Below are positions 25,231-33,801 of a stretch of 64,000 nucleotides of DNA, piece after piece. Source of the DNA: DATFDN01 sp963756495 (GTDB lineage Bacteria; Pseudomonadota; Alphaproteobacteria; Acetobacterales; Acetobacteraceae). Where the stretch lies: NCBI GenBank assembly GCA_963756495.1, contig CAVWNS010000001.1, positions 682,001 through 746,000 on the forward strand, written 5' to 3'. The position numbers were made by a program, and so were the translations under genes. The notes beneath the pieces are model-generated. The model was not told the DNA's origin and ran no database searches. It was given only the letters and a program-made list of their open reading frames with translations. Every line of letters begins with the position of its first letter. Position 1 is the first letter of the stretch.

Positions 25231-26274
25231 ATGGACGACACATTGGCTCCGGCGCCGGCCGAGCGCCAGGAATTCTATGACCGGATCGCCGCGCACAGTC
25301 TTGCCCCGCTCTGGGAGAGCCTGCACCAGCTCGTCACCCGGACGCCGAGCACGGCCGCCCTGCCCGTGCACTGGGACTACGACGGCGTGGTCCGTCCGCA
25401 TCTGATGGAATCGGCCCGGCTTATCACCGCAAAGGAGGCGGAGCGGCGGGTGCTGATCCTGAAGAACCCCGGGCTGGCCGGGCAAGCGGCGATCACGCAG
25501 TCGCTGTTCTCCGGGCTTCAGCTCATCATGCCGGGCGAGGTCGCGCCGGCGCATCGTCACACCCAGTCGGCGCTGCGCTTCATCATCGAGGGCCACGGCG
25601 CCTATACCGCCGTGGAGGGCGAGCGGACCCTGATGGAGCCGGGCGACTTCGTGATCACGCCGTCCTGGACCTGGCACGACCATGGCAACGAGACCGCATC
25701 GCCGATGGTCTGGCTGGACGGGCTCGACATCCCGATCGTGCGTTTCCTCGGGGCAGGCTTCGCCGAGCCGGCCAACGCCGAGAGCCAGACGGTCACGCAC
25801 CCGTCGGGCGACAGTCTGGCGCGCTATGGGTGCAACATGCTGCCGGTGGACTATCGCCCCCGCACGCTCAGCTCGCCCGTGTTCAGCTACCCCTACGCCC
25901 GGTCGCGCGAGGCGCTGGCGACCCTGGCGCGCAACGGCGAGCCGGATTCCTGCCACGGCTACAAGATGCGCTACGTGAACCCGGCGACCGGCGAGCACGC
26001 GATGCCCACGATCGGCGCCTTCCTGCAATTGCTGCCGGCCGGGTTCGATACCGCGCCATACCGCTCGACCGACGGCACGGTGTACGTCGCCGTCGAGGGC
26101 GAAGGCGAGACGGTGGTGGACGAGACGGTGATACGCTGGAAGCCGCGCGACATCTTCGTGGTGCCGGGCTGGCACCACCACCACCACCGGGCGGCGCGCA
26201 AATCCGTGCTGTTCAGCTTCTCCGACCGACCCGTGCAGGAGAAGCTCGGGCTGTGGCGGGAGGCGCGCGCGTGA
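25231..26274 (+). CDS. Gentisate 1,2-dioxygenase-like bicupin enzyme
   Basis: 347 residues from ATG 25231, preferred over ATG 25216 because GGAGG lies 8 bases before it. Two cupin domains: the first has MPGEVAPAHRHTQSALRFIIEG with metal-binding His-x-His and a later WTWHDHGNE; the second has TVYVAVEGEGETVV and VPGWHHHHHRAAR. This layout (LPVHWDYDGVVRPHLMES near the N-terminus) is that of gentisate/1-hydroxy-2-naphthoate/salicylate ring-cleaving dioxygenases using Fe(II). It opens the aromatic ring of a hydroxybenzoate. It is followed 64 bases later by a PLP enzyme gene on the same strand. Confidence 0.82.
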   Translation: MDDTLAPAPAERQEFYDRIAAHSLAPLWESLHQLVTRTPSTAALPVHWDYDGVVRPHLMESARLITAKEAERRVLILKNPGLAGQAAITQSLFSGLQLIMPGEVAPAHRHTQSALRFIIEGHGAYTAVEGERTLMEPGDFVITPSWTWHDHGNETASPMVWLDGLDIPIVRFLGAGFAEPANAESQTVTHPSGDSLARYGCNMLPVDYRPRTLSSPVFSYPYARSREALATLARNGEPDSCHGYKMRYVNPATGEHAMPTIGAFLQLLPAGFDTAPYRSTDGTVYVAVEGEGETVVDETVIRWKPRDIFVVPGWHHHHHRAARKSVLFSFSDRPVQEKLGLWREARA

Positions 26275-26338
26275 ACCGCCCCATCGGGGTCAGGGCGGCG
26301 TTCATGGAGAGGGTGCTCCACGGCTGAAGAAGACGCCC

Positions 26339-27673
26339 ATGAACACCGCTCTTCGCGACGCGGCCAAGGAGTACATGGTCCGCTATGGCGGCGACGCCTT
26401 CCCGAACCTGTTCGTGTCTGCCAAGGGCACGGTCGTGCGGGACGACACCGGGCGCGAAATCCTGGATTTCACCTCCGGGCAGATGTGCGCGACCATCGGG
26501 CACAACCACCCCGCCATCGTGGAAGCTGTGAACAGGGCCGGCAAGAAAGCATTCCACCTGTTCAGTGGCATGATCCCCGAAGTGGTTGCCGAACTCGCCC
26601 AAACCGTGGCGCGGGACTGGATGCCCGCCGGCCTGACCAAGTCGCTGTTCATCAACACCGGGTCCGAGAGCAACGAGGCGGCGCTTCGGATGGCGAAGAT
26701 GCACACTGGCGGCTACGAAATCCTGGCGGTCGGCGGATCGTGGCACGGCGTCACCGGCGCGGCCGGCGGCGTGTCGTTCGCGAGCGATCGCAAGAACTAC
26801 GGCGTGCCGACGCCCGGCGTGTTCGTGATGCCGGAGCCGAACACCTACCGCCCCTACATCCAGGGCGCGACGGAGGAGGAGTCGGCTCTCGCCTGCCTCG
26901 ACCTCGGCCTCAAGATGTTCGACATGCAGTCGGCCGGTCGGCCAGCCGCGATCATCATCGAGCCGATCATCAGCGCCGGCGGCGTGCTCGTGCCACCGAA
27001 GGCCTACATGCAGGCGCTGCGCCGGGCTGCCGATGAGCGCGGCATGTTGCTGATCTTCGATGAGGCGCAGACCGCGTTCGGGCGCATCGGGCACCGCACG
27101 GGATCGGCGTTCTTCGACGTCGTGCCCGACATCATGACTGTTTCCAAAACCCTCGGCGGCGGCCTGCCCCTGGCTGGCACGATCACGACGCCGGCGATCG
27201 AGGACAGTGTCCACCGGAAGGGCTTCACGTACTATACCAGCCATGTATCCGACCCATTGCTGGGCGAGGTCGGCCTGGCCGTTCTCCGGGTGCTCGAACA
27301 GGAGAATCTGGTCGAGCGGTCGCGGACGGTCGGCGGCTACCTGCGTGCGCGGTTGCAGGACCTACAGCAGCATTACGAGGCGATCGGCGACGTGCGCGGC
27401 GAGGGTCTGCTGCTGGGCGTCGAGCTGGTGAAGGACCGCGCCTCCCGCGTGCCCGACCACGCGCTGGGCGACCGGACAACGCGCAAGTGCTTCGAGAAGG
27501 GGCTGAGCATGAACATCCGCCGCCGCCCGGAGCGTGGGTCGGTGTGGCGCATCGCTCCGCCGCTGACGGTATCCCACGACGAGATCGACCGCGCGACCGC
27601 GATCCTGGACGAGGCCCTGCGCGAAAGCCTCGATGAGCTGGCTTGCGCTCCTTCCCAGACCCCCATCCGTTAA
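26339..27673 (+). CDS. Class III PLP-dependent aminotransferase, 2,2-dialkylglycine decarboxylase-like
   Basis: 444 residues. Class III motifs: DFTSGQMCATIGHNHPAIVEAV, the phosphate-binding NTGSESNEAALRMAK, LLIFDEAQTAFGRIG with the PLP-ring Asp, and the Schiff-base lysine in TVSKTLGGGLPLAG. The segments TYYTSHVSDPLLGEVGL, GDVRGEGLLLGVELVKDR and SMNIRRRPERGSVWRIAPPL resemble dialkylglycine decarboxylase more than ornithine- or GABA-type aminotransferases. It may decarboxylate or transaminate an amino acid released by the amidase pathway. Transcribed with the bicupin gene; its stop codon lies in a hairpin shared with the convergent lpd gene. Confidence 0.82.
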   Translation: MNTALRDAAKEYMVRYGGDAFPNLFVSAKGTVVRDDTGREILDFTSGQMCATIGHNHPAIVEAVNRAGKKAFHLFSGMIPEVVAELAQTVARDWMPAGLTKSLFINTGSESNEAALRMAKMHTGGYEILAVGGSWHGVTGAAGGVSFASDRKNYGVPTPGVFVMPEPNTYRPYIQGATEEESALACLDLGLKMFDMQSAGRPAAIIIEPIISAGGVLVPPKAYMQALRRAADERGMLLIFDEAQTAFGRIGHRTGSAFFDVVPDIMTVSKTLGGGLPLAGTITTPAIEDSVHRKGFTYYTSHVSDPLLGEVGLAVLRVLEQENLVERSRTVGGYLRARLQDLQQHYEAIGDVRGEGLLLGVELVKDRASRVPDHALGDRTTRKCFEKGLSMNIRRRPERGSVWRIAPPLTVSHDEIDRATAILDEALRESLDELACAPSQTPIR

Positions 27674-27703
27674 GCCGAGGTTAACGGCGGTTGTACAAAC
27701 CGC
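27667..27703. terminator. Two adjacent hairpins between convergent genes
   Basis: CCGTTAA (27667-27673, includes the aminotransferase stop) pairs with TTAACGG (27681-27687). Directly after it, GCGGTT (27687-27692) pairs with AACCGC (27698-27703) around GTACA. The element separates the aminotransferase gene from the convergent lpd gene, whose stop is at 27713. Position favours a bidirectional terminator; no T tract is present. Confidence 0.5.
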
Positions 27704-27712
27704 GCGCTGCGA

Positions 27713-29113
27713 TCAGAAGTGGACGGCGCGCCCGTACGCGTCCAGCACTGCCTCGTGCATCGTCTCCGACACGGTGGGGTGGGGGAAGATCGTATTGGCC
27801 AGCTCGGCCTCGGTACTCTCCAGCGTGCGGGCGATCACGTAGCCCTGGATCATCTCGGTCACCTCGGCGCCGATCATGTGCGCGCCGAGCAGCTCGCCCG
27901 TCTTGGCGTCGAACACCGTCTTGACCATGCCTTCCGGCTCGCCCATGGCGATCGCCTTGCCGTTGCCGATGAACGGGAAGTGGCCGACGCGCACCTCGTG
28001 ACCGGCGGCCTTCGCCCGGGCCTCGGTCAGCCCGACGGAGGCCACCTGCGGGCGACAATACGTGCATCCGGGAATGTTGTTCACATCCATCGGATGGACG
28101 TCGTTCAGCCCGGCGATCTTCTCGACGCAGATGACGCCCTCGTGGCTCGCCTTGTGCGCGAGCCACGGCGGACCGACAAGGTCGCCGATCGCGTACACGC
28201 CCGGCTCGCCGGTCCGGTCGTACTCGTCTGTCACGACATGCGTGCGCTCGACCTTCACGCCGGTGCCGTCGAGGCCGATGTTCTCCACGTTGCCGACGAT
28301 CCCGACCGCCGAGATCACGCGATCCACCGTGATCTCCTGGCTCTTGCCGTCGGCCTCGATCCGGGCGGTGACGGTGTCGGCGCCCTTCTTGGCGCTCTTC
28401 ACCGCGGCGCCGGTCATCAGCTTCATGCCCTGCCGTTCGAAGGCCTTTTGCGCGAAGGCACTGATCTCCTCGTCTTCGACGGGCAGGATGCGCTCCAGCA
28501 CCTCCACCACCATCACCTCGGCGCCCATGTTGCGATAAAAGCTCGCGAACTCGATGCCGATCGCGCCCGACCCGACCACCAGCAGCGATTTCGGCATCGC
28601 GGGCGGCACCATCGCCTCCCGGTACGACCAGATCAGCTTGCCGTCGGCCTCCAGACCCGGAAGCTGGCGCGCACGCGCGCCCGTCGCCAGCACGATATGC
28701 GGGGCGCGCAGCGTGGCGACCGGCTTGCCGTCCTTCTCGACCGCCAGGGTCTGCTTTCCGGCGAGCCTTCCCGCGCCGTCGAATACGGTGACCTTGTTCT
28801 TGCGCAGCAGATGCGCGACGCCGGACGAGAGCTGCTTGGCGACGCCGCGCGAGCGCTTCACCACCTTATCGATGTCAAACCGCGGATTGTCGGCGGCGAA
28901 GCCATACTCGCCCAAGTGGTGCAGCAGGTGGTTGATCTCGGACGTGCGCAGCAGCGCCTTGGTCGGGATGCAGCCCCAGTTGAGGCAGATGCCCCCCAAG
29001 TGCTCGCGCTCCACCACGGCGGTCTTCATGCCGAGCTGCGCGGCGCGGATGGCGGCGACGTAGCCGCCCGGTCCGCCGCCCACCACGATAATGTCGAAGC
29101 TCTGATCGGCCAC
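27713..29113 (-). CDS. lpdA: Dihydrolipoyl dehydrogenase (E3)
   Basis: 466 residues from GTG 29113 (VADQSFDIIVVGGGPGGY). FAD motif GGGPGGYVAAIRAAQLG, redox disulfide GGICLNWGCIPTKALL, NAD motif VVGSGAIGIEFASFYRNMG, and C-terminal HPTVSETMHEAVLDAY with the catalytic His-Glu pair. It reoxidises the dihydrolipoyl groups of the pyruvate dehydrogenase complex encoded just upstream (pdhC, B, A). A GNAT acetyltransferase gene lies between pdhC and lpd. All genes are on the same strand with small gaps. Confidence 0.95.
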   Translation of the reverse strand: MADQSFDIIVVGGGPGGYVAAIRAAQLGMKTAVVEREHLGGICLNWGCIPTKALLRTSEINHLLHHLGEYGFAADNPRFDIDKVVKRSRGVAKQLSSGVAHLLRKNKVTVFDGAGRLAGKQTLAVEKDGKPVATLRAPHIVLATGARARQLPGLEADGKLIWSYREAMVPPAMPKSLLVVGSGAIGIEFASFYRNMGAEVMVVEVLERILPVEDEEISAFAQKAFERQGMKLMTGAAVKSAKKGADTVTARIEADGKSQEITVDRVISAVGIVGNVENIGLDGTGVKVERTHVVTDEYDRTGEPGVYAIGDLVGPPWLAHKASHEGVICVEKIAGLNDVHPMDVNNIPGCTYCRPQVASVGLTEARAKAAGHEVRVGHFPFIGNGKAIAMGEPEGMVKTVFDAKTGELLGAHMIGAEVTEMIQGYVIARTLESTEAELANTIFPHPTVSETMHEAVLDAYGRAVHF

Positions 29114-29124
29114 TGTCTGAATCC

Positions 29125-29607
29125 TTATGCATCCGCCAGTGCGGCAATGCCCTGCGCATCCAGCCGCTGCACGGTCCACTCGCTCACCGGGCGCGCGCCG
29201 ATACCTTGGTAGAAGTCGATGGCGGGCTGGTTCCAGTTAAGCACGTTCCAGTCCATCGACCAGCAGTGCTCGTCCCGCGCGATTTGCGCGAGGCGGCGGA
29301 AGAAGGCGAGGCCGATCCCTTTCCGGCGGTGGCTCGGCTCGACGAAAATATCCTCCAGGAACAGCACCGGCTGCGCCGTGAAGGTGCTCAGCATATAGTA
29401 CCAGATCGCCACGCCCACCGAGCACCCGCCGACCTCGGCCAACATCGCCCGCGCCAGCGGCCGGGAGCCGAACAGCACGCGAGCGAAGTCCGCCTCGGTG
29501 GCGGTGACGCGATTGAGCATCCCCTGGTACTCCGCGAGCCCGCGAACCAGACGAAGCACATCGGGCACGTCGGCCGGACCGGCGTCGCGCAGCGTAAACC
29601 CGGTCAC
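29125..29607 (-). CDS. GNAT-family N-acetyltransferase
   Basis: 160 residues from GTG 29607, which overlaps the pdhC stop (GTGA). The GNAT core is clear: FTLRDAGPADVPDVLRLVRGLAEYQ, LFLEDIFVEPSHRRKGIGLAFFRRLA (acetyl-CoA pyrophosphate loop R-R-K-G-I-G), then DWNVLNWNQPAIDFYQGIGA. This resembles the diamine/thialysine acetyltransferase group. Its place between E2 and E3 genes of pyruvate dehydrogenase is unusual but translationally coupled; whether it acetylates a metabolite or a PDH component is unknown. Confidence 0.85.
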   Translation of the reverse strand: MTGFTLRDAGPADVPDVLRLVRGLAEYQGMLNRVTATEADFARVLFGSRPLARAMLAEVGGCSVGVAIWYYMLSTFTAQPVLFLEDIFVEPSHRRKGIGLAFFRRLAQIARDEHCWSMDWNVLNWNQPAIDFYQGIGARPVSEWTVQRLDAQGIAALADA

Positions 29608-30998
29608 AGCATCAGGCTCAGCGGCTCCTCGACGATCGACTTGAACGCGGCCAGCCACGCGGCGCCCAGTGCCCCATCCACCACCCGGTGATCGACGGAC
29701 AAGGTGCAGGTCATCATGGTGGCGACGGCGAGCTGGCCATTCTTCACCACCGGGCGCTGCTGACCCGCCGCGACGGCGAGGATGGCGGCCTGCGGCGGAT
29801 TGATGACGGCGGCGAATTCCGAGACGCCGTACATGCCCATGTTAGAAATCGAGAACCCGCCGCCCTGGAACTCCTCGGGCTTCAGCTTGCCGGACTTGGC
29901 GCGCTCGGCGAGGCCCTTCATCTCGTTGCTGATGGACGCCAGCCCCTTCTGGTCGGCCTTGCGGATGATCGGTGTGATGAGCCCATCGGGGATCGAGACG
30001 GCGACGCTGATGTCGACATCGTCGTAGAGCACGATCGCATCCTCGGTGAAGCTCGCGTTCACCGTCGGGATACGCCGCAGCGTCACCGCCGCCGCCTTGA
30101 TCAGCATGTCGTTGACCGAGAGACGGAACGCGCCCGGTCCATCCTTGGGCGAGCGCGCGTTCAGCTCGCTCCGCAGTTTCAGCAGCGCGTCGATGTCGAT
30201 GTCGACCGACACATAGAAATGCGGGATGGTCTGCTTGGCCTCGGTCAGGCGGCGCGCGATGACCTTGCGCATAGTGCTGTTCGGCACCAGCCGGTGTGCG
30301 CCGATGATTGCCGGTGCCGGGCCGCGAGGCGCTTGCGGAGGCGGGGTCGGCTGCGCGGCGGGTGCTGCCGGCTGGGCAATGGGCGGACGTGGTGCCTCGT
30401 GGGGCGCAGCCTGGGCAGGGGCGCCCTTCAGCGCCGCATCGATGTCGGCCTTGACGATGCGCCCGTTCGGCCCGCTGCCCGTCAGGCCGTGCAGGTCAAT
30501 TCCGCTTTGCTGCGCCATCCGCCGGGCCAGCGGGGATGCGAATACGCGCCCGCCCTCGGCGTCATGTCCGTTGCCGCGCGCGGCGGCCGGAGCGGCGCGT
30601 TGAGCGGCAGGAGCTACCGTCCCAGCAGGGGCCGGCGCGGCAACCGGGGCCGCGTTGGCGGCCGGAGCGGGAGGCTGGGCGGCGGCGGGCGGCGTCGATG
30701 GCCCCGGCGCCTGTGCCGGCGAAGTGCTCGGAGCGGGCGCGGCATCGGCGGCCTCGCCGGGTTCCACCATCACGCCGATGGGCGCGTTCACTTTCACGCC
30801 CTGCGTCCCGTCGGCGACGAGGATCTTGCCGAGGACGCCCTCGTCGACCGCCTCCACCTCCATGGTCGCCTTGTCGGTCTCGATCTCGGCGATCACGTCG
30901 CCCGAGCGGACCGGGTCGCCCTCCTTCTTCAGCCAACGCGCCAGCGTGCCCTCGGTCATGGTCGGGCTCAGCGCCGGCATCAGGATGTTGGTGGCCAT
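29604..30998 (-). CDS. pdhC: Pyruvate dehydrogenase complex E2, dihydrolipoamide acetyltransferase
   Basis: 464 residues. One N-terminal lipoyl domain with EIETDKATMEVEAVDEG (lipoyl-Lys in DKA), an Ala/Pro-rich linker, a peripheral-subunit-binding domain at about residues 150-185 (ASPLARRMAQQSGIDLHGLT), a second Pro/Ala linker, and the catalytic domain ending in CTLSVDHRVVDGALGAAWL with the DHRVVDG active site. It transfers acetyl groups to CoA. Sixteen bases separate it from the pdhB stop. Confidence 0.95.
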   Translation of the reverse strand: MATNILMPALSPTMTEGTLARWLKKEGDPVRSGDVIAEIETDKATMEVEAVDEGVLGKILVADGTQGVKVNAPIGVMVEPGEAADAAPAPSTSPAQAPGPSTPPAAAQPPAPAANAAPVAAPAPAGTVAPAAQRAAPAAARGNGHDAEGGRVFASPLARRMAQQSGIDLHGLTGSGPNGRIVKADIDAALKGAPAQAAPHEAPRPPIAQPAAPAAQPTPPPQAPRGPAPAIIGAHRLVPNSTMRKVIARRLTEAKQTIPHFYVSVDIDIDALLKLRSELNARSPKDGPGAFRLSVNDMLIKAAAVTLRRIPTVNASFTEDAIVLYDDVDISVAVSIPDGLITPIIRKADQKGLASISNEMKGLAERAKSGKLKPEEFQGGGFSISNMGMYGVSEFAAVINPPQAAILAVAAGQQRPVVKNGQLAVATMMTCTLSVDHRVVDGALGAAWLAAFKSIVEEPLSLML

Positions 30999-31014
30999 CG
31001 CGCGCGCCCTTCCG

Positions 31015-32409
31015 TCAGAGGATCTTCTTCACCGCATCCACCACCCATTCGGGCTGCGGGAGCGCCATTCGCTCGAGGTTCGCCGCGTAGGGTAGCGGCA
31101 CGTCCAGGCCGTGCACGCGCACCGGCGGTGCGTCGAGCCAGTCGAAGGCGTGCTCGATCACCAGCATGGCCAGCTCGGCGCCGATGCCGGCGAACGGCCA
31201 GCCCTCCTCGACGGAGACCAGCCGATTGGTCTTCTTCACGCTCGCGACGATCGCCTCGGTGTCCAGCGGACGCAGGCTGCGCAGGTTGATCACCTCCGCC
31301 TCGATCCCCTCCGCGGCCAGCGCCTCGGCGGCCTTCATCGCGACGCCGACCATGATGCTGAAGGCGACGATCGTCACGCGGTCGCCGGAGCGCTCGACCT
31401 TGGCCTTGCCGATCGGCAGCACGAAATCCTCGGCGGTCGGGCATTCGAAGCTGTGGCCGTAGAGGATCTCGTTCTCCAGTATGATGACCGGGTTCGGATC
31501 GCGCACCGCCGCGCGCAAAAGGCCCTTCGCGTCGGCCGACGACCACGGCGCGACGACCTTGAGGCCGGGGACGTGCGCGTACCAACTCGCGTAGCACTGG
31601 GAATGCTGCGCCGCGACCCGCGAGGCGGCGCCGTTCGGCCCACGGAACACGATCGGGCAGCCCATCTGCCCACCCGACATGTAGAGCGTCTTGGCCGCCG
31701 AGTTGATGATGTGATCGATCGCCTGCATGGCGAAATTGAACGTCATGAACTCGACGATCGGGCGCAGCCCGTTCAGCGCCGCTCCGACCGCCATGCCGGT
31801 GAAGCCGTGCTCGGTGATGGGCGTGTCGATCACCCGGCGGGGGCCGAATTCGTCCAGCAGGCCCTGGCTCACCTTGTAGGCGCCCTGATACTGCGCGACC
31901 TCCTCGCCTAGGAGAAACACGCTTTCGTCGCGGCGCATCTCGGCTCCCATCGCGTCGCGCAAGGCCTCTCGCACCGTCATCGGCTTGGTCGGTCCCCAGT
32001 CCCGCTCGGGGCCGGGCTCCGGCAGGGCCGAGGCCTCGGGCGCACGCGTGCCCTGCGCGCCGCGCGTTGCGATGGCACGCGCGTCCTCGCCCTCGGCGGC
32101 CACCTTGGGCAGCGCTGCGGCCTCCTTGGCGACCGGCGGGGTGGGCGGCGTCGCGGCGACGTCTTCGCCATTGACCGCCAGCACCGCGATCGGCGTGTTC
32201 ACCGCAATGCCCTCGGTGCCCTCATCGACCAGGATCCGGGCCAGCCTGCCCTCGTCCACGGCCTCGACCTCCATGGTCGCCTTGTCGGTCTCGATCTCGG
32301 CGATCACGTCGCCCGCCTTGACCTCCTCGCCGACCTTCTTGAGCCAACGGGCGAGCTTGCCCTCGGTCATGGTCGGGCTGAGTGCCGGCATCAGCACATC
32401 GGTCGCCAT
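31015..32409 (-). CDS. pdhB: Pyruvate dehydrogenase E1 beta with N-terminal lipoyl domain
   Basis: 464 residues, longer than the usual 330 because residues 1-80 form a lipoyl domain (EIETDKATMEVEAVDEG) joined by an Ala/Pro/Thr linker to the transketolase-like E1-beta domain (MTVREALRDAMGAEMRRDESVFLLGEEV, ITEHGFTGMAVGAALNGLRPI, VVAPWSSADAKGLLRAAVRD). This fusion is a known feature of alphaproteobacterial complexes and supports the taxonomic call. It pairs with E1 alpha, whose stop lies 3 bases upstream. Confidence 0.95.
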   Translation of the reverse strand: MATDVLMPALSPTMTEGKLARWLKKVGEEVKAGDVIAEIETDKATMEVEAVDEGRLARILVDEGTEGIAVNTPIAVLAVNGEDVAATPPTPPVAKEAAALPKVAAEGEDARAIATRGAQGTRAPEASALPEPGPERDWGPTKPMTVREALRDAMGAEMRRDESVFLLGEEVAQYQGAYKVSQGLLDEFGPRRVIDTPITEHGFTGMAVGAALNGLRPIVEFMTFNFAMQAIDHIINSAAKTLYMSGGQMGCPIVFRGPNGAASRVAAQHSQCYASWYAHVPGLKVVAPWSSADAKGLLRAAVRDPNPVIILENEILYGHSFECPTAEDFVLPIGKAKVERSGDRVTIVAFSIMVGVAMKAAEALAAEGIEAEVINLRSLRPLDTEAIVASVKKTNRLVSVEEGWPFAGIGAELAMLVIEHAFDWLDAPPVRVHGLDVPLPYAANLERMALPQPEWVVDAVKKIL

Positions 32410-32412
32410 CGC

Positions 32413-33423
32413 TCAGGCCTCCAGCAGAACGTCGGTCCACAGCTCGGACGGATCGGGCTCCGGGCTCGCCTGGGCAAACGCCGCGGCCTCCTGGATTTCC
32501 GCGCGCACCTTGTCGTCGATCGCCTTCAGCTCCGCCTCCTCGGCACCCATTTCCAGCAAGGCGCGCCGCGCGCTCTCGATGCAGTCGTGCTGTTCACGCA
32601 TCGCGTTGACCTCCTCGCGGGTGCGATAGCGCGCAGGATCGGACATGGAGTGACCACGGTAGCGGTAGGTGCGCATTTCCAGCACGTAGGGGCCGTTGCC
32701 TGCCCGACAATGCGCCACCGCCTCGTCGGCCGCCGCCTTGACCGCCAGGACATCCATGCCGTCCGCCTGGGTGCCCGGGATGCCCCAGGGCGCCCCGTTC
32801 TGCGACAGATCGCGCGAGGCCGAGGCACGCTCGACGCTGGTGCCCATCCCGTACCGGTTGTTCTCGATCACGAAGATGACCGGCAGCTTCATGAGAGCGG
32901 CCAGATTGAAGCTTTCGTACACCTGGCCCTGGCTCGACGCGCCTTCACCGAAATAGGTGAGGCACACGCGGTCGTTGCCGCGGTACCAGTCGCTGAAGGC
33001 CAGCCCGTTGCCAAGGCTGACCTGCGCGCCAACGATGCCGTGTCCGCCGAAGAAGTTCTTCTCCTTGCTGAACATGTGCATCGACCCGCCCTTGCCGTGC
33101 GAATATCCGCCGGACCGGCCGGTGAGTTCGGCCATCACGCCCTTGGGGTCCATTTCGCAGGCCAGCATGTGCCCGTGGTCACGGTACGACGTGATGACCT
33201 GGTCGCCCTCGCCGAGGGCGAGCTGCATGCCGACGACGACTGCTTCCTGGCCGATATACAGATGGCAGAACCCGCCGATCAGCCCCATGCCGTAGAGCTG
33301 CCCGGCGCGCTCCTCGAAGCGGCGGATCAGCAGCATGTCGTGATACGCCTTGGTCAGCACATCCTTGTCGAGTGACACCGGGCGCGTCTTGCCGCGCCTC
33401 GCCTTCTCGGCTGCCTGCGCCAT
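32413..33423 (-). CDS. pdhA: Pyruvate dehydrogenase E1 alpha
   Basis: 336 residues from ATG 33423 with GGGGGAG about 9 bases upstream; the open frame reaches 33489 but lacks a better start. ThDP motif LTYFGEGASSQGQVYESFNLAALMKLPVIFVIENN (G-E-G...N) and phosphorylation-loop-like YRYRGHSMSDPARYR are present. First gene of the pdhABC-GNAT-lpd cluster. The 261 bases upstream (33424-33684) are divergent and non-coding, and no clear promoter was recognised. Confidence 0.95.
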   Translation of the reverse strand: MAQAAEKARRGKTRPVSLDKDVLTKAYHDMLLIRRFEERAGQLYGMGLIGGFCHLYIGQEAVVVGMQLALGEGDQVITSYRDHGHMLACEMDPKGVMAELTGRSGGYSHGKGGSMHMFSKEKNFFGGHGIVGAQVSLGNGLAFSDWYRGNDRVCLTYFGEGASSQGQVYESFNLAALMKLPVIFVIENNRYGMGTSVERASASRDLSQNGAPWGIPGTQADGMDVLAVKAAADEAVAHCRAGNGPYVLEMRTYRYRGHSMSDPARYRTREEVNAMREQHDCIESARRALLEMGAEEAELKAIDDKVRAEIQEAAAFAQASPEPDPSELWTDVLLEA

Positions 33424-33684
33424 CCGTGATCTCCCCCGCCCGGATATGCTTTCCCGCGGACAGGTACGCCGGGCAAGGGCCAACGGCAAGCCTGCGGGCA
33501 GTCGAATTGTCTGTTGTGCGGTGCAGTAATCGAGCCAATCAATCTGTTGAGTGCAGATCGGCGATTGCGGTTGCTCTCAAACTGCTGGCCGGCAAGTCAC
33601 TATGGCGACGGCTGGCTTGACCGCCCTACTGCAACCTGGGACTCGGCGGAGGCGGTGTCGCCGCAGATCGGAACGGAGGACGAC

Positions 33685-33801
33685 ATGGCCGACGAGAAGC
33701 CTTCCCCCGATGCCGCGGCCGACAAGGAGGTTCAAGGCGAAGGCAATTACGCAGCCGAACGATCGGGTAAGCCGGCCCCGGCGGCTGAACGGAGCAGCTG
33801 A
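33685..33801 (+). CDS. Small hydrophilic protein (38 residues)
   Basis: ATG 33685 with a strong GGAGGA ribosome site at 33675-33680. The product starts MADEKPSPDAAADKEVQGEG and then reads NYAAERSGKPAPAAERSS: highly charged, no hydrophobic segment, probably disordered. The E-G-E-G-[NS]-Y-[AT]-A pattern occurs in small alphaproteobacterial proteins of unknown function, as I recall them. The last 55 bases overlap the convergent glycosyltransferase gene. The good ribosome site is the main reason to believe it is real. Confidence 0.5.
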   Translation: MADEKPSPDAAADKEVQGEGNYAAERSGKPAPAAERSS

